Assembly: GCF_905373215.1 (NCBI RefSeq)
Contig: NZ_CAJPRT010000003.1
Location: forward strand, 62,001 to 126,000
Length of the DNA stretch: 64,000 nt
From: an uncultured Campylobacter sp.
GTDB taxonomy: Bacteria; Campylobacterota; Campylobacteria; Campylobacterales; Campylobacteraceae
Direction of reading: 5' to 3'
The notes under the pieces are model-generated. The model did not search any database. It was not told the origin of the DNA and was given only the letters and a program-made list of their open reading frames with translations. Shown here piece by piece: positions 41,705 to 49,737 of the stretch (position 1 is the stretch's first letter; each line of letters opens with the position of its first letter). The position numbers and the translations under genes were made by a program.

Positions 41705-42493
41705 TTACGCGCCAATAATGATCTCGCTAGGCTCGATGATCGCCGTTACTTCATCTCCTACTCCTAGAGCCATCGCGGTGGCAGATTCTCGCGTGATGAT
41801 CGCGGTGATGTTTTGATGCGAGCTTGTGCCTAGACAGATCTCTGCGTTTACCGCGCCGATTTTGACCTCGCTAATCGTGCCCTTGATTTGATTCGCCGTA
41901 CTAAGTTTTAGCTTCTCCGAGCTTCCTTTGGCAATGATGACGCTTGGAGCTTTGAATAAAAACAGCACATCCTTGCCAGCCTTCAGCCCTAAATTTTTTT
42001 CGCTCTCTACGGTTACCGTCGCGCATAAAATTTCGCCACCTGCTAGCTTAGCCGTGATTTGAGAATTTACAGCGCCTGTTTGAACATCCGTAATCTCAAC
42101 ACTTAGCTGATTTCGCGCAGAAAGCTTCATACCGATCTTCTCTAAGCTTAGAAGGCTCTCTTCGGTGATCTCGTCAAGCTTTAAAATTTCACTCAAAAAC
42201 GTCTCGCCCGCGTGGCTGATAGCATCATAAGCGCGAATTAGCTTGTGAGCGTATGGAGTGAGCTCCGAGCCGCTATTTTTCTTTGTGCCTTGAGTGCGGA
42301 CGATGAGGGGTTTTTTGCTCGCGTTGTTGATTAAATTTAGTGCGTCCCAGCCGTTTTTATACGACACTCCTACGATCTCTGCGGCCTTTGTAATACTTTT
42401 AGTCTCATCTACGGCCTTAAGCAGCTTAATGTGTTTGGCTAAAAGCGATGCTTTGTTGCCAAGCAGGAATTCCAAAGCAAATTTTGCGTCCAT
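41705..42493 (-). CDS. modE: ModE-type molybdate-responsive regulator
   Basis: 262 residues: N-terminal LysR-like helix-turn-helix (HIKLLKAVDETKSITKAAEI then VSYKNGWDALNLINN), a TQGTKKNSGSELTPYAHKLI stretch as in ModE, and two C-terminal molbindin units (LSVEITDVQTGAVNSQITAK and QIKGTISEVKIGAVNAEICL). Full-length E. coli-like ModE represses modABC when molybdate is bound. I choose the second ATG (42493) because AAAGGA sits five bases before it and is too close to the first. A perfect inverted repeat lies about 37 bases upstream. Confidence 0.9.
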   Translation of the reverse strand: MDAKFALEFLLGNKASLLAKHIKLLKAVDETKSITKAAEIVGVSYKNGWDALNLINNASKKPLIVRTQGTKKNSGSELTPYAHKLIRAYDAISHAGETFLSEILKLDEITEESLLSLEKIGMKLSARNQLSVEITDVQTGAVNSQITAKLAGGEILCATVTVESEKNLGLKAGKDVLFLFKAPSVIIAKGSSEKLKLSTANQIKGTISEVKIGAVNAEICLGTSSHQNITAIITRESATAMALGVGDEVTAIIEPSEIIIGA

Positions 42494-42529
42494 TTTCATC
42501 CTTTCTTATTTACTTTCACGTGATTTTAT

Positions 42530-42549
42530 AATATATCCTCTGATATATT
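42530..42549. promoter_or_regulatory. Perfect inverted repeat upstream of modE, candidate operator
   Basis: AATATATC, four bases, GATATATT: an exact 8-bp dyad. ModE boxes known from E. coli are dyads of TATATA-type half-sites, so this could be an autoregulatory ModE site. It also lies 68 bases upstream of the mlaA -35 box on the other strand. Inference from shape and place only. Confidence 0.45.
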
Positions 42550-42616
42550 TCTTAAAGAGCCACAGGCTTTATTTTGCGCTATAAAGAGGGAAATTCTATA
42601 TGAAATTTTACCTTTA

Positions 42617-42645
42617 TTGACAAAATTTCTTTAAACTTGTAAAAT
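42617..42645 (+). promoter_or_regulatory. Sigma-70-type promoter of the mlaA-mlaC-RND operon
   Basis: TTGACA at 42617-42622, 17 bases, TAAAAT at 42640-42645: a near-consensus promoter with a clear -35, unusual for Campylobacter. The start site should be near 42652 and the mlaA start is at 42677. Confidence 0.75.
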
Positions 42646-42676
42646 CGCCACTTTGATTTATAAAGAAGGGTCACAT

Positions 42677-43396
42677 TTGAAATTTATAAAACTTATATTC
42701 TTAGCCGCGGCATTGGCACTCTGCGGTTGCTCACAGAAGCAAGACGTAGCGCCTAGCGATACGGATGGTTTTGATGAGGAGTTTGCCAAGCGCGAGGTTT
42801 TCGATCCGCTTAGCGGCTATAACCGCGTTATGACGAGCTTTAACGACGTATTTTACTCATACATATTAACCCCCGTAGCCAGCGGCTACGATTACGTAAT
42901 GCCCGATCCGATCCAGGGCGCGTTTTCAAATTTTTTCTATAATATTTTATATCCGATGAGGCTCGTAAACAACCTATTGCAGGGTAAATTTGAAAATTCT
43001 TGGGACGAGACGAAGCGGTTTTTGATCAATTCGACCGTCGGCTTCGGCGGACTTAACGATATGGCGGGCAAATACTACGGGATTTCGCGCCACGACGAGG
43101 ATTTCGGGCAAACACTCGGGTATTGGGGCGTGCCGGCAGGTCCGCACATCGTCTGGCCGATTTTGGGACAAAGCAATCTACGCGATACAGCGGGACTTGT
43201 CGGAGATTATTTTTCAAACCCGATAAATTATATTAAAGACAGCACCGTTCGAAACTCCGTCAACGGATTTAGAATATTTAACGACTACTCGCGCGATCCG
43301 AAATTTTATGAAAAAATGACCAAAGATGCGGTGGATCTATATCCGTTTTTACGCGATGCTTACGAGCAAAATCGCGAGAAATTAATAAAGGAATAA
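42677..43396 (+). CDS. mlaA: MlaA (VacJ) outer-membrane lipoprotein
   Basis: Removes mislocalised phospholipid from the outer leaflet of the outer membrane. From a TTG at 42677 (AAGGG upstream) the product has 239 residues with a lipoprotein signal LKFIKLIFLAAALALCGC, then DPLSGYNRVMTSFNDVFYSY, GFGGLNDMAGKYYGISRHDEDFGQTLGYWGV and GPHIVWPILGQSNLRD, typical of MlaA. First gene of a plus-strand operon with mlaC and an RND protein, the order of C. jejuni Cj1371-1373 (recalled). Confidence 0.92.
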   Translation: MKFIKLIFLAAALALCGCSQKQDVAPSDTDGFDEEFAKREVFDPLSGYNRVMTSFNDVFYSYILTPVASGYDYVMPDPIQGAFSNFFYNILYPMRLVNNLLQGKFENSWDETKRFLINSTVGFGGLNDMAGKYYGISRHDEDFGQTLGYWGVPAGPHIVWPILGQSNLRDTAGLVGDYFSNPINYIKDSTVRNSVNGFRIFNDYSRDPKFYEKMTKDAVDLYPFLRDAYEQNREKLIKE

Positions 43397-43398
43397 AA

Positions 43399-43983
43399 AT
43401 GAAAATTTTAAAAGTTCTAGCGCTTTGCGGAGCGCTTTTGATTTCGGCGCACGCTATTAGCGATGCGGATATCGAGCCCGTGATGAGCCAGAAGGTTGCC
43501 GAGGCCGTAAGCATCATGCGAAGCAGTACCCCGAAAGACGCAAAGCCTGCAAAAATTTTTGCACTTTTTGACGGCTATTTTGATTACAAGATGATGGCAA
43601 AGCTCTCCCTTGCTAAACATTACGCGAGCCTTAGCCCTGCGCAGATCGCGGAATTTAATAAAGCTTTCGAGGCGCATCTAAAGCGATCCTTTATCGAAAA
43701 GCTTTCGCTTTATACCGATCAGGATATGAAGGTGCTAAGCAAACAAAGCCCGAGCGATAAGCGCCGCGTGCTAAAAACACAGGTCATCGGCGAGCAGAAA
43801 AACTACGACATAGATTTTAAATTTTATCCTAACGGCGCCGATTGGCGCATCTACGACGTCGATATCGTGGGCGTCAGCCTCATTCAGACCTACCGCTCGC
43901 AGCTTGGCGACGTAACGCAAAGCTTGGGCTTTGACGAGCTTATAAAGCGGCTAAATTCCACCGTCATCAATAGCGGCGAATAG
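43399..43983 (+). CDS. mlaC: MlaC-type periplasmic phospholipid carrier
   Basis: 194 residues: signal peptide MKILKVLALCGALLISAHA, then FDGYFDYKMMAKLSLAKHYA, SPAQIAEFNKAFEAHLKRSF, and a C-terminal WRIYDVDIVGVSLIQTYRSQ, the MlaC/Ttg2D pattern. It shuttles phospholipid between MlaA and an inner-membrane partner. MlaFEDB genes are absent here, and the next gene is an RND protein which may be its partner. Two bases after mlaA. Confidence 0.9.
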   Translation: MKILKVLALCGALLISAHAISDADIEPVMSQKVAEAVSIMRSSTPKDAKPAKIFALFDGYFDYKMMAKLSLAKHYASLSPAQIAEFNKAFEAHLKRSFIEKLSLYTDQDMKVLSKQSPSDKRRVLKTQVIGEQKNYDIDFKFYPNGADWRIYDVDIVGVSLIQTYRSQLGDVTQSLGFDELIKRLNSTVINSGE

Positions 43984-44006
43984 CAGCGCGCCTAAAAGAG
44001 CGGTAT

Positions 44007-46817
44007 TTGAAAAAAATTTTTCGCTTAATCGTCGCGTTTCCGAAAATCACGCTTGCGCTGTTTACGGTGCTGGCGCTGTTTTTCGGATATTACTCCACAA
44101 AGCTCGAGATCGACGCTTCGAGCCAGACGCTTCTACTAGATAATGACAAAGACCTTCAAATTTGGCGCGAAGTATCCAAGCGCTACGAAACGCCGAATTT
44201 CTTGGTGCTTGCATACACTCCCGCGGGCGATCTTTTAGCGCCCGAGACGATCCACAAAATAGAGCAGATGGATGCGGCTTTTTCCAAGCTGGATTTCGTC
44301 GCTAGCGTCACAGATATTACGAATGTGCCGCTTTTGCTAAATAAAGGTGGCGGCATGAGCGAGCTGCTTAAACACATACCCACCCTTACCGACGCGGACG
44401 TAAATTTAACCGCGGCTAGGCGCGAGTTTGCCACTAGCCCCTTTTACGCGTCAAATTTAGTAAGCGCCGATTTTCGCACTACCGCAATTTTAATAAATTT
44501 AAAGCCGCAGACCCGCTACGAGGAGCTTTTGCGCCTAAGAGACGGAGCCAAAAGCGCTCTAGAGCAAGCGGAGCATGAGAGCAACCGCTCCAATGCCCAA
44601 ATTTCACAGCTCAAAGATGCGCTTAAAGCTTCGGAGCAAAATTTCAAATCCTACCGCGACGAACTACGCGAAAAGGATCACCGCGACATTGTGGCTTTGC
44701 GCGCGTTGATCGCGGGTTTTGAGAAGGAATTTGCGGGCGATCGGCTATTTTTGGGCGGACTAAATATGATCGCCGACGATATGGTAGGCTACGTCCGCTC
44801 GGATCTAACGACCTACGGACTCGGCGCCTTGGTGCTTCTGTTAGCGTGCTTTTGGCTCTTTTTTAGACAGGCTAAATTTATCCTACTGCCGCTCATCATC
44901 TGCGCATATTCGGTCGTGCTCGCAGCGGGACTTTTCGGCTTTTTGAGCTTTGAGGTCACGGTGATTAGCTCAAATTTCATAGCGCTTCAGCTCATCATCA
45001 CGGTTTCGGTCTGCATCCACTTAATCGTCGCCTACCGCGAGTTTAGCGCGCGCTTTCACGCATTTTCGCAGCGCCAGCTCGTTTACGCAGTGCTGCGCGA
45101 GCGCGCAAGACCCTGCTTTTTCGCAATATTTACGACCGTTATCGGCTTTATGTCGCTAATTTTTTGCGATATAAAACCCGTAATTTCTCTGGGAATTATG
45201 ATGAGCGTAGGCATCAGTATCTCGCTAGTTACGGCATTTGGAGTATTCGGTGCGGTTATGTCGCTTCTAATGCGCACGCACAATAACCGCAGCTTCGAGC
45301 AGCACTTTAAATTTACCCTTTGGTGCGCCGAAACGGCGCTACGCAGCAGAGGCGCGGTCTATGGCGTATGCGCTGCGGCGGTGATCTTTGGACTATACGG
45401 TATCTCGCAGCTGCGCGTCGAAAATAGCTTCATCGGCTACTTCAAAAAAAGCACCGACATCCGCGCGGGCATGGAGGTCATCGATACAAATCTCGGCGGA
45501 ACGATCCCGCTTGATATCGTCGTTAAATTTAAAAGTGCGGGCGGCGCAGATCCCACCGCTAGCGAGAGTGAAAATTCCGCGAGCGGCAGCGCAAATTTTA
45601 AGAGCGGCGAAAATTCTAATCCCGCAGGGCAAAATTTTACCGCGCAGAATCCCGCCGCACAGAATTCTACCGTCACGGCGCAAAATTCTATTGCAGAAAA
45701 TTCCACGGCGCAAAGTTCCGTTGCCGCGGCGCAAAATTTAAATGATCAAAATTTTATCGCGCAAAGCTCCGTCGCGGCAGCACAGCCAAGCGGCGCCGTA
45801 AATTTAGATCAAACCCATGCCACAATTTTAGAACAAAATTCCACTACGAGCGACGATTTTGGCGATTTCGAAGCCGAATACGCCGCCAACGAAAACAAGC
45901 CGCAGTATTGGTTCACCTCCGAAAAGATGCGTATCATCGGCAAAATAGATGATTTTTTGAAGGACAAAAACGTCACGGGGCACGAGTTTATCGGCAACGT
46001 AAGCTCGCTTGCGTCGCTTTTAAAGCTCGGCAAGCAGATTAATCAAGGGCGCGATCTGGACGATCTGAGCCTCGCTCTTATCTATTCGGAGTTGCCGCAA
46101 AACTACCGCCAGATGGTGCTTTCGCCCTTTGTAAATATTGAAGCGAACGAGGCGCACTTTAGCGTCCGCACGATAGACAGCGATCCGCGCTTACGCAGAG
46201 CAAAATTCCTAAAAGATCTGCAAAGCGGGCTAAATTCTTTGCTCGAGGGTGAGCAGGCAAGCGCACAGATCAGCGGTATAATGGTGCTTTACAACAATAT
46301 GCTTCAAAGCCTGATGAGCTCGCAGATAGGCACTTTGGGTATCACCGTGCTCGTGCTTTTCGTGCTTTTCGTGATCATCTTTCGCTCGCTGTCATACGCA
46401 CTTATCGCGATCGTCGTAAATTTGATCCCTCTTTGCGCCTGCTTCGGCATCATGGGGGTTGCAGGCATTCCGCTGGATATCATGAGTATTACGATAGCGG
46501 CGATTAGCATCGGTATCGGCGTAGACGATGTCATCCACTATATTTATCGCTACAAGCGCGAGTTTGCGCGCCTGGGCGACGAGGCCGCGGCTATCCGCGC
46601 GAGCCACGCAAGTATCGGATACGCGATGTATTATACGTCGTTCGCGATCATTTTAGGTTTTAGCGTAATGATGATGAGTAATTTCTGGCCTACGATCTAC
46701 TTCGGGCTACTGATATGTCTAGTGATGAGCCTGCTGCTTTTGGGCGCGCTCATAATTCTGCCGTCGCTAATAATGAGCCGAAAGGGCTTAAAATTTAGCC
46801 TCTTTAAAGCTAAATAA
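44007..46817 (+). CDS. RND/MMPL-family membrane transporter with a repetitive insertion
   Basis: 936 residues from a TTG start. Two MMPL halves: helix 1 at about 10-30, a periplasmic loop with a coiled coil (about 175-225), five to six helices at 270-425, helix at about 450-468, a second periplasmic loop, and five to six helices at 770-930 with LIPLCACFGIMGVAGIPLDI and SIGIGVDDVIHYIYRYKRE (proton-relay type Asp pair). Similar proteins (HpnN type) move lipids; with mlaA and mlaC it probably moves phospholipid. Residues about 510-615 are a repetitive insertion of AQN(F/S)xA units (TAQNPAAQNSTVTAQNSIAE) encoded by AATT-cored DNA. Confidence 0.85.
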   Translation: MKKIFRLIVAFPKITLALFTVLALFFGYYSTKLEIDASSQTLLLDNDKDLQIWREVSKRYETPNFLVLAYTPAGDLLAPETIHKIEQMDAAFSKLDFVASVTDITNVPLLLNKGGGMSELLKHIPTLTDADVNLTAARREFATSPFYASNLVSADFRTTAILINLKPQTRYEELLRLRDGAKSALEQAEHESNRSNAQISQLKDALKASEQNFKSYRDELREKDHRDIVALRALIAGFEKEFAGDRLFLGGLNMIADDMVGYVRSDLTTYGLGALVLLLACFWLFFRQAKFILLPLIICAYSVVLAAGLFGFLSFEVTVISSNFIALQLIITVSVCIHLIVAYREFSARFHAFSQRQLVYAVLRERARPCFFAIFTTVIGFMSLIFCDIKPVISLGIMMSVGISISLVTAFGVFGAVMSLLMRTHNNRSFEQHFKFTLWCAETALRSRGAVYGVCAAAVIFGLYGISQLRVENSFIGYFKKSTDIRAGMEVIDTNLGGTIPLDIVVKFKSAGGADPTASESENSASGSANFKSGENSNPAGQNFTAQNPAAQNSTVTAQNSIAENSTAQSSVAAAQNLNDQNFIAQSSVAAAQPSGAVNLDQTHATILEQNSTTSDDFGDFEAEYAANENKPQYWFTSEKMRIIGKIDDFLKDKNVTGHEFIGNVSSLASLLKLGKQINQGRDLDDLSLALIYSELPQNYRQMVLSPFVNIEANEAHFSVRTIDSDPRLRRAKFLKDLQSGLNSLLEGEQASAQISGIMVLYNNMLQSLMSSQIGTLGITVLVLFVLFVIIFRSLSYALIAIVVNLIPLCACFGIMGVAGIPLDIMSITIAAISIGIGVDDVIHYIYRYKREFARLGDEAAAIRASHASIGYAMYYTSFAIILGFSVMMMSNFWPTIYFGLLICLVMSLLLLGALIILPSLIMSRKGLKFSLFKAK

Positions 46818-46829
46818 ATTTTATCTCGC

Positions 46830-46835
46830 TATAAT
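46830..46835 (+). promoter_or_regulatory. -10 box of the selenocysteine tRNA gene
   Basis: TATAAT ten bases before the tRNA 5' end and 12 bases after the RND stop codon; spacing fits a start of transcription close to the mature end. Confidence 0.6.
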
Positions 46836-46845
46836 TCCCGCATTT

Positions 46846-46943
46846 GGAGAGGATGGCGACCTGGTGGCGTCTGCGGACTTCAAATCCGATAGGAGGGCGG
46901 TTGACCGTTTTCCGGGGGGTTCGATTCCCTCTCTCTCTCGCCG
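46846..46943 (+). tRNA. selC: Selenocysteine tRNA (anticodon TCA)
   Basis: About 95 bases with the marks of tRNA-Sec: long D-stem (GGCGAC/GGCGTC), anticodon stem CGGA/TCCG around loop CTTCAAA (anticodon TCA), a long variable arm (GGAGGGCGGTTGACCG region), T-arm GGGGGTTCGATTCCCTC, and a long acceptor GAGAG/CTCTC. The 3' end reads GCCG, so the final A of CCA is not encoded. It decodes in-frame UGA and implies selA, selB and selenoproteins such as formate dehydrogenase elsewhere. The exact 5' base (46846 or 46847) is uncertain. Confidence 0.95.
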
Positions 46944-47082
46944 AATTCTTTCATCAAATTTCACTTTTGCATTCTTGATCTCTAGCGCTTCGCGAATTTA
47001 TCTCAAATTTCAGCTCTAAATTTATCCGTTATTAAACAGAGATGGGTAGCATTGCTCGTTAACTTTTCTTCAAGGAGCGAGT

Positions 47083-47811
47083 ATGAAATACGCATTAGGT
47101 GCTGCGCTTGCGGCATTTATTTTTGCAGGATGCGGCGATGACGATGTAGGACTTGTCAAAAACTACACCCTGCCGGATTTCAAATCGATGAATATTGGTA
47201 CGGCGATCGAGGGTTCAAAAATCTGCAAAAATATCACCTGGAGCAAAGAGGAAAACGGCGGATTAAAGACGGTTAAGATGGTCTGCGACGTGGATGTAGA
47301 GCATAGGCTTAAATCATATAAACAAGAGATGTTAGACTCATCTTTAAAAAGGGTTATGACTTTTTATGAGGGCAAGGCTTACGACGCGCAAGGTTTGCTT
47401 AAGCTGGCAAAAGAACACTGTAAATTAAACGAAGCTAAATTTCAAGAAACGCTTAAAAACCAAAGGCAAAATAGAATTTTTGAGGAGGAATGGAAGTCGG
47501 TCGATTGCGACGACAAATTAAAAGGGGAGATACCGAAAGAAAGCGATACCGAAATCTACATAGACTCTATTATGGAGTGCTTAAAAGCAGCCATTTATTA
47601 CTCGCAAATAACCGCAGAGCAGTTGGACGCGAGCTTCGGACATAAAGAAGGCGGATCATCAAAGCTTGCTATCGAGTTAAATTTTATCGTAAATGAGGGT
47701 AAAAGCGTAAATCTGTCTGATAAATTTAAACTTATCACGAATGGCAAAGAAGATCCCGTGAATAAAATGAAGTCAAAAGATGTCATAGCAGGCTTCTACG
47801 AAAGGCAATAA
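47083..47811 (+). CDS. Lipoprotein of unknown function
   Basis: 242 residues. Lipoprotein signal MKYALGAALAAFIFAGCGDD (Cys17). The mature part is hydrophilic, Lys/Glu-rich, with six cysteines (in SKICKNITW, KMVCDVDV, KEHCKLNEA, SVDCDDKL, SIMECLKAA) that could form disulfides in the periplasm. No known domain recognised. AAGGAG precedes the ATG and a strong hairpin terminator follows. Confidence 0.75.
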   Translation: MKYALGAALAAFIFAGCGDDDVGLVKNYTLPDFKSMNIGTAIEGSKICKNITWSKEENGGLKTVKMVCDVDVEHRLKSYKQEMLDSSLKRVMTFYEGKAYDAQGLLKLAKEHCKLNEAKFQETLKNQRQNRIFEEEWKSVDCDDKLKGEIPKESDTEIYIDSIMECLKAAIYYSQITAEQLDASFGHKEGGSSKLAIELNFIVNEGKSVNLSDKFKLITNGKEDPVNKMKSKDVIAGFYERQ

Positions 47812-47823
47812 GCGCCTCATCTC

Positions 47824-47866
47824 GCGGCTAAATTTTATGAAATTTTAAAATTTAGCCGCTTTTTTA
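47824..47866 (+). terminator. Rho-independent terminator of the lipoprotein gene
   Basis: Arms GCGGCTAAATTTT and AAAATTTAGCCGC pair perfectly over 13 bp around a ten-base loop, followed by a run of six T. Contains the same AAATTT core as other gene-end hairpins. Confidence 0.85.
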
Positions 47867-47956
47867 TATCAAAATTTTATGTGAAGTTTTAAATTTTAAA
47901 ACGCGACGGGAGTAGTTTCGCTCGCCGCGCCGTGAAATTTTACGCCGAATACAAGC

Positions 47957-48901
47957 TTATTTGTCGTGTCCTTGCAGATACGCGATCGCGCTAAGTGCGG
48001 CAACCGCACCGTCGCCTGCCGCGCAAACGACCTGCTTAGGCGCATCCTGTCTCATATCGCCCGCCGCAAATAGTCCGTGTACGCTTGTTTGCATCTTTAA
48101 ATTTACCGCGACTTGCCCACCGGGCGTGACGTCGCAGATGAACTTGCCGCTTTCATTCTTTAACACCTCGTTTCGCACGTCAAGCCCCACGAATACGAAG
48201 ATCCCAGGCAGCTGCAGTTCGCGCGTGGCGCCGCTTGTTTTATCTTTGACGACGACGCCCGTTACGCCGCTTGCATCGCCCTTGATCTGCTCTACGAGCG
48301 CATTTGTGATGAGCTCGATATTCTCACTTTCGCGCACCTTTTGCACTGTCGAAGGCGCGGCGCGAAACTCGTCTCGGCGGTGGATCAGATAGACTTTAGA
48401 GCAAATTTTAGCCAGATACAGCGCCTCCTCTAGCGCCGTATCGCCGCCGCCGAGGACGGCAACCTCTTTGCCCTTATAAAAAAACCCGTCGCAGGTCGCG
48501 CAGGTACTGACGCCGCGACCAAAGAACTCATCCTCGCCCTCGATCCCCGCGCGACGCGGAGTAGAGCCGATAGCCACGATAACAGCACGAGCGCGGCGCG
48601 TTTGATCACCCTCGAGATAGATCGTAAAATTTCCATCGCCGTCTTTTGAGATGCGTAGCACGCGCACCATCTCATGCTTTAAGCCGAAGCGGAAGCACTG
48701 CTCCTGCCAAGGCGCCATAAAGCTCATCCCGTCAGTCACCGCGGCGACGCCCGGGTAGTTTTCCATCTCGGAGCTTGAGGTGATCTGCCCGCCGGGCATC
48801 CCCATCTCAAACATCACGACGTCCTTTAAACCGCCTCTTGTAGCATAAAGCCCCGCCGCTAACCCCGCAGGACCGCCGCCGATAATTGCTAAATCTAACA
48901 T
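47957..48901 (-). CDS. trxB: Thioredoxin reductase
   Basis: NADPH-dependent flavoenzyme that reduces thioredoxin. 314 residues: FAD site [17 protein letters not shown], active-site [14 protein letters not shown] site [18 protein letters not shown], and the C-terminal [16 protein letters not shown] precedes the ATG. It follows trxA, separated by a terminator. Confidence 0.96.
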   Translation of the reverse strand: MLDLAIIGGGPAGLAAGLYATRGGLKDVVMFEMGMPGGQITSSSEMENYPGVAAVTDGMSFMAPWQEQCFRFGLKHEMVRVLRISKDGDGNFTIYLEGDQTRRARAVIVAIGSTPRRAGIEGEDEFFGRGVSTCATCDGFFYKGKEVAVLGGGDTALEEALYLAKICSKVYLIHRRDEFRAAPSTVQKVRESENIELITNALVEQIKGDASGVTGVVVKDKTSGATRELQLPGIFVFVGLDVRNEVLKNESGKFICDVTPGGQVAVNLKMQTSVHGLFAAGDMRQDAPKQVVCAAGDGAVAALSAIAYLQGHDK

Positions 48902-48984
48902 TTTTTCTCCTTAATTATTTTATTAAGTAAAACCGCGGGCGTTAAATTTACGAATTTAGTTAATAAAACGATAAGTAGGAGAAA

Positions 48985-49007
48985 AAAGGGCGAAAGCCGC
49001 CCTTTTA
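48985..49007 (-). terminator. Terminator between trxA and trxB
   Basis: Perfect arms AAAAGGGCG and CGCCCTTTT around a five-base loop, with As on the left that become a U-run on the minus strand. It could act in both directions and would limit read-through from trxA to trxB. Confidence 0.75.
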
Positions 49008-49011
49008 AAAT

Positions 49012-49326
49012 TTACAGAAGCGAGTTTAGCTTGTCGGCTATGATCTGCTTAGATTGCGCGCCGATGAGCTGAGCTTTTAGCTCGCCGTCTTTGAAAAATA
49101 GTATCGTTGGGATCGAGCGAACGCCGAACTGCACCGCCAAATCCTGCGCCTCATCGGTATTTACTTTGCAAATTTTAGCCTTGCCCTCGTAGTCGTTCGC
49201 AAGCTCCTCGATGATCGGGGCGATCATACGGCACGGTCCGCACCAAGGCGCCCAAAAATCGACTAGCGCGACACCCTCTTTAGTAACGTCGAAATTCTCC
49301 GAAGTAAGCTCTATATACTTTCCCAT
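49012..49326 (-). CDS. trxA: Thioredoxin
   Basis: 104 residues with the active site [17 protein letters not shown] and cis-Pro region [14 protein letters not shown]. Cytoplasmic disulfide reductant. Own promoter (TATAAT) and a strong AAGGAG. Confidence 0.98.
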   Translation of the reverse strand: MGKYIELTSENFDVTKEGVALVDFWAPWCGPCRMIAPIIEELANDYEGKAKICKVNTDEAQDLAVQFGVRSIPTILFFKDGELKAQLIGAQSKQIIADKLNSLL

Positions 49327-49355
49327 AATGTTCTCCTTGTGTTAAAATTTCGCGG

Positions 49356-49361
49356 ATTATA
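49356..49361 (-). promoter_or_regulatory. -10 box of trxA
   Basis: Minus strand GAACTATAATCCGC, 29 bases before the trxA ATG; T-rich sequence further upstream. Confidence 0.65.
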
Positions 49362-49396
49362 GTTCATTATCTTAAATAAATAATAAAAATTCTAAT

Positions 49397-49735
49397 TTAA
49401 AAAGATATGTTGGCGATAAATTTTATCTGCTTTGTATAAACTTCCACGACGTCGATCTGCCACGGCTCGCCCGTATCGCAGCTCATCAGATAAAATTCCG
49501 CCGCCTTTAAAATTTTAGCCATCTTGGCGTCCGTCACACGCTCTGCGGCGTCATAATCGCCGCTCGTAGCCTTCACCTCTACAAAGTGCAAAATTCCGTC
49601 TTTGCGCGCGATTATGTCGATCTCGCCGAAGCGGCAGCGAAAATTTCGCTTTAAAATTTCAAACCCTTCGCCGCGCAAAAATTCCACCGCACGGTCCTCG
49701 CAGGCAAAGCCGAAAAGATATTCTTTTAAACTCAA
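49397..49735 (-). CDS. YraN/UPF0102 family endonuclease-fold protein
   Basis: 112 residues from a TTG placed two bases after the hom stop; the frame continues into hom but the family begins here (LSLKEYLFGFACEDRAVEFL). Key marks are RNFRCRFGEIDIIARKDGIL and HFVEVKA, the PD-(D/E)XK-like core of UPF0102. Function unknown; possibly a Holliday-junction or RNA-related nuclease. Position between hom and trxA as in C. jejuni (recalled). Confidence 0.85.
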   Translation of the reverse strand: MSLKEYLFGFACEDRAVEFLRGEGFEILKRNFRCRFGEIDIIARKDGILHFVEVKATSGDYDAAERVTDAKMAKILKAAEFYLMSCDTGEPWQIDVVEVYTKQIKFIANISF

Positions 49736-49737
49736 CT

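Noticed and set aside
45388..45741. Open frames on both strands across the RND insertion
   Set aside because: They arise because the repeat has no stop codons in several frames; the in-frame reading joins both conserved halves of the transporter.
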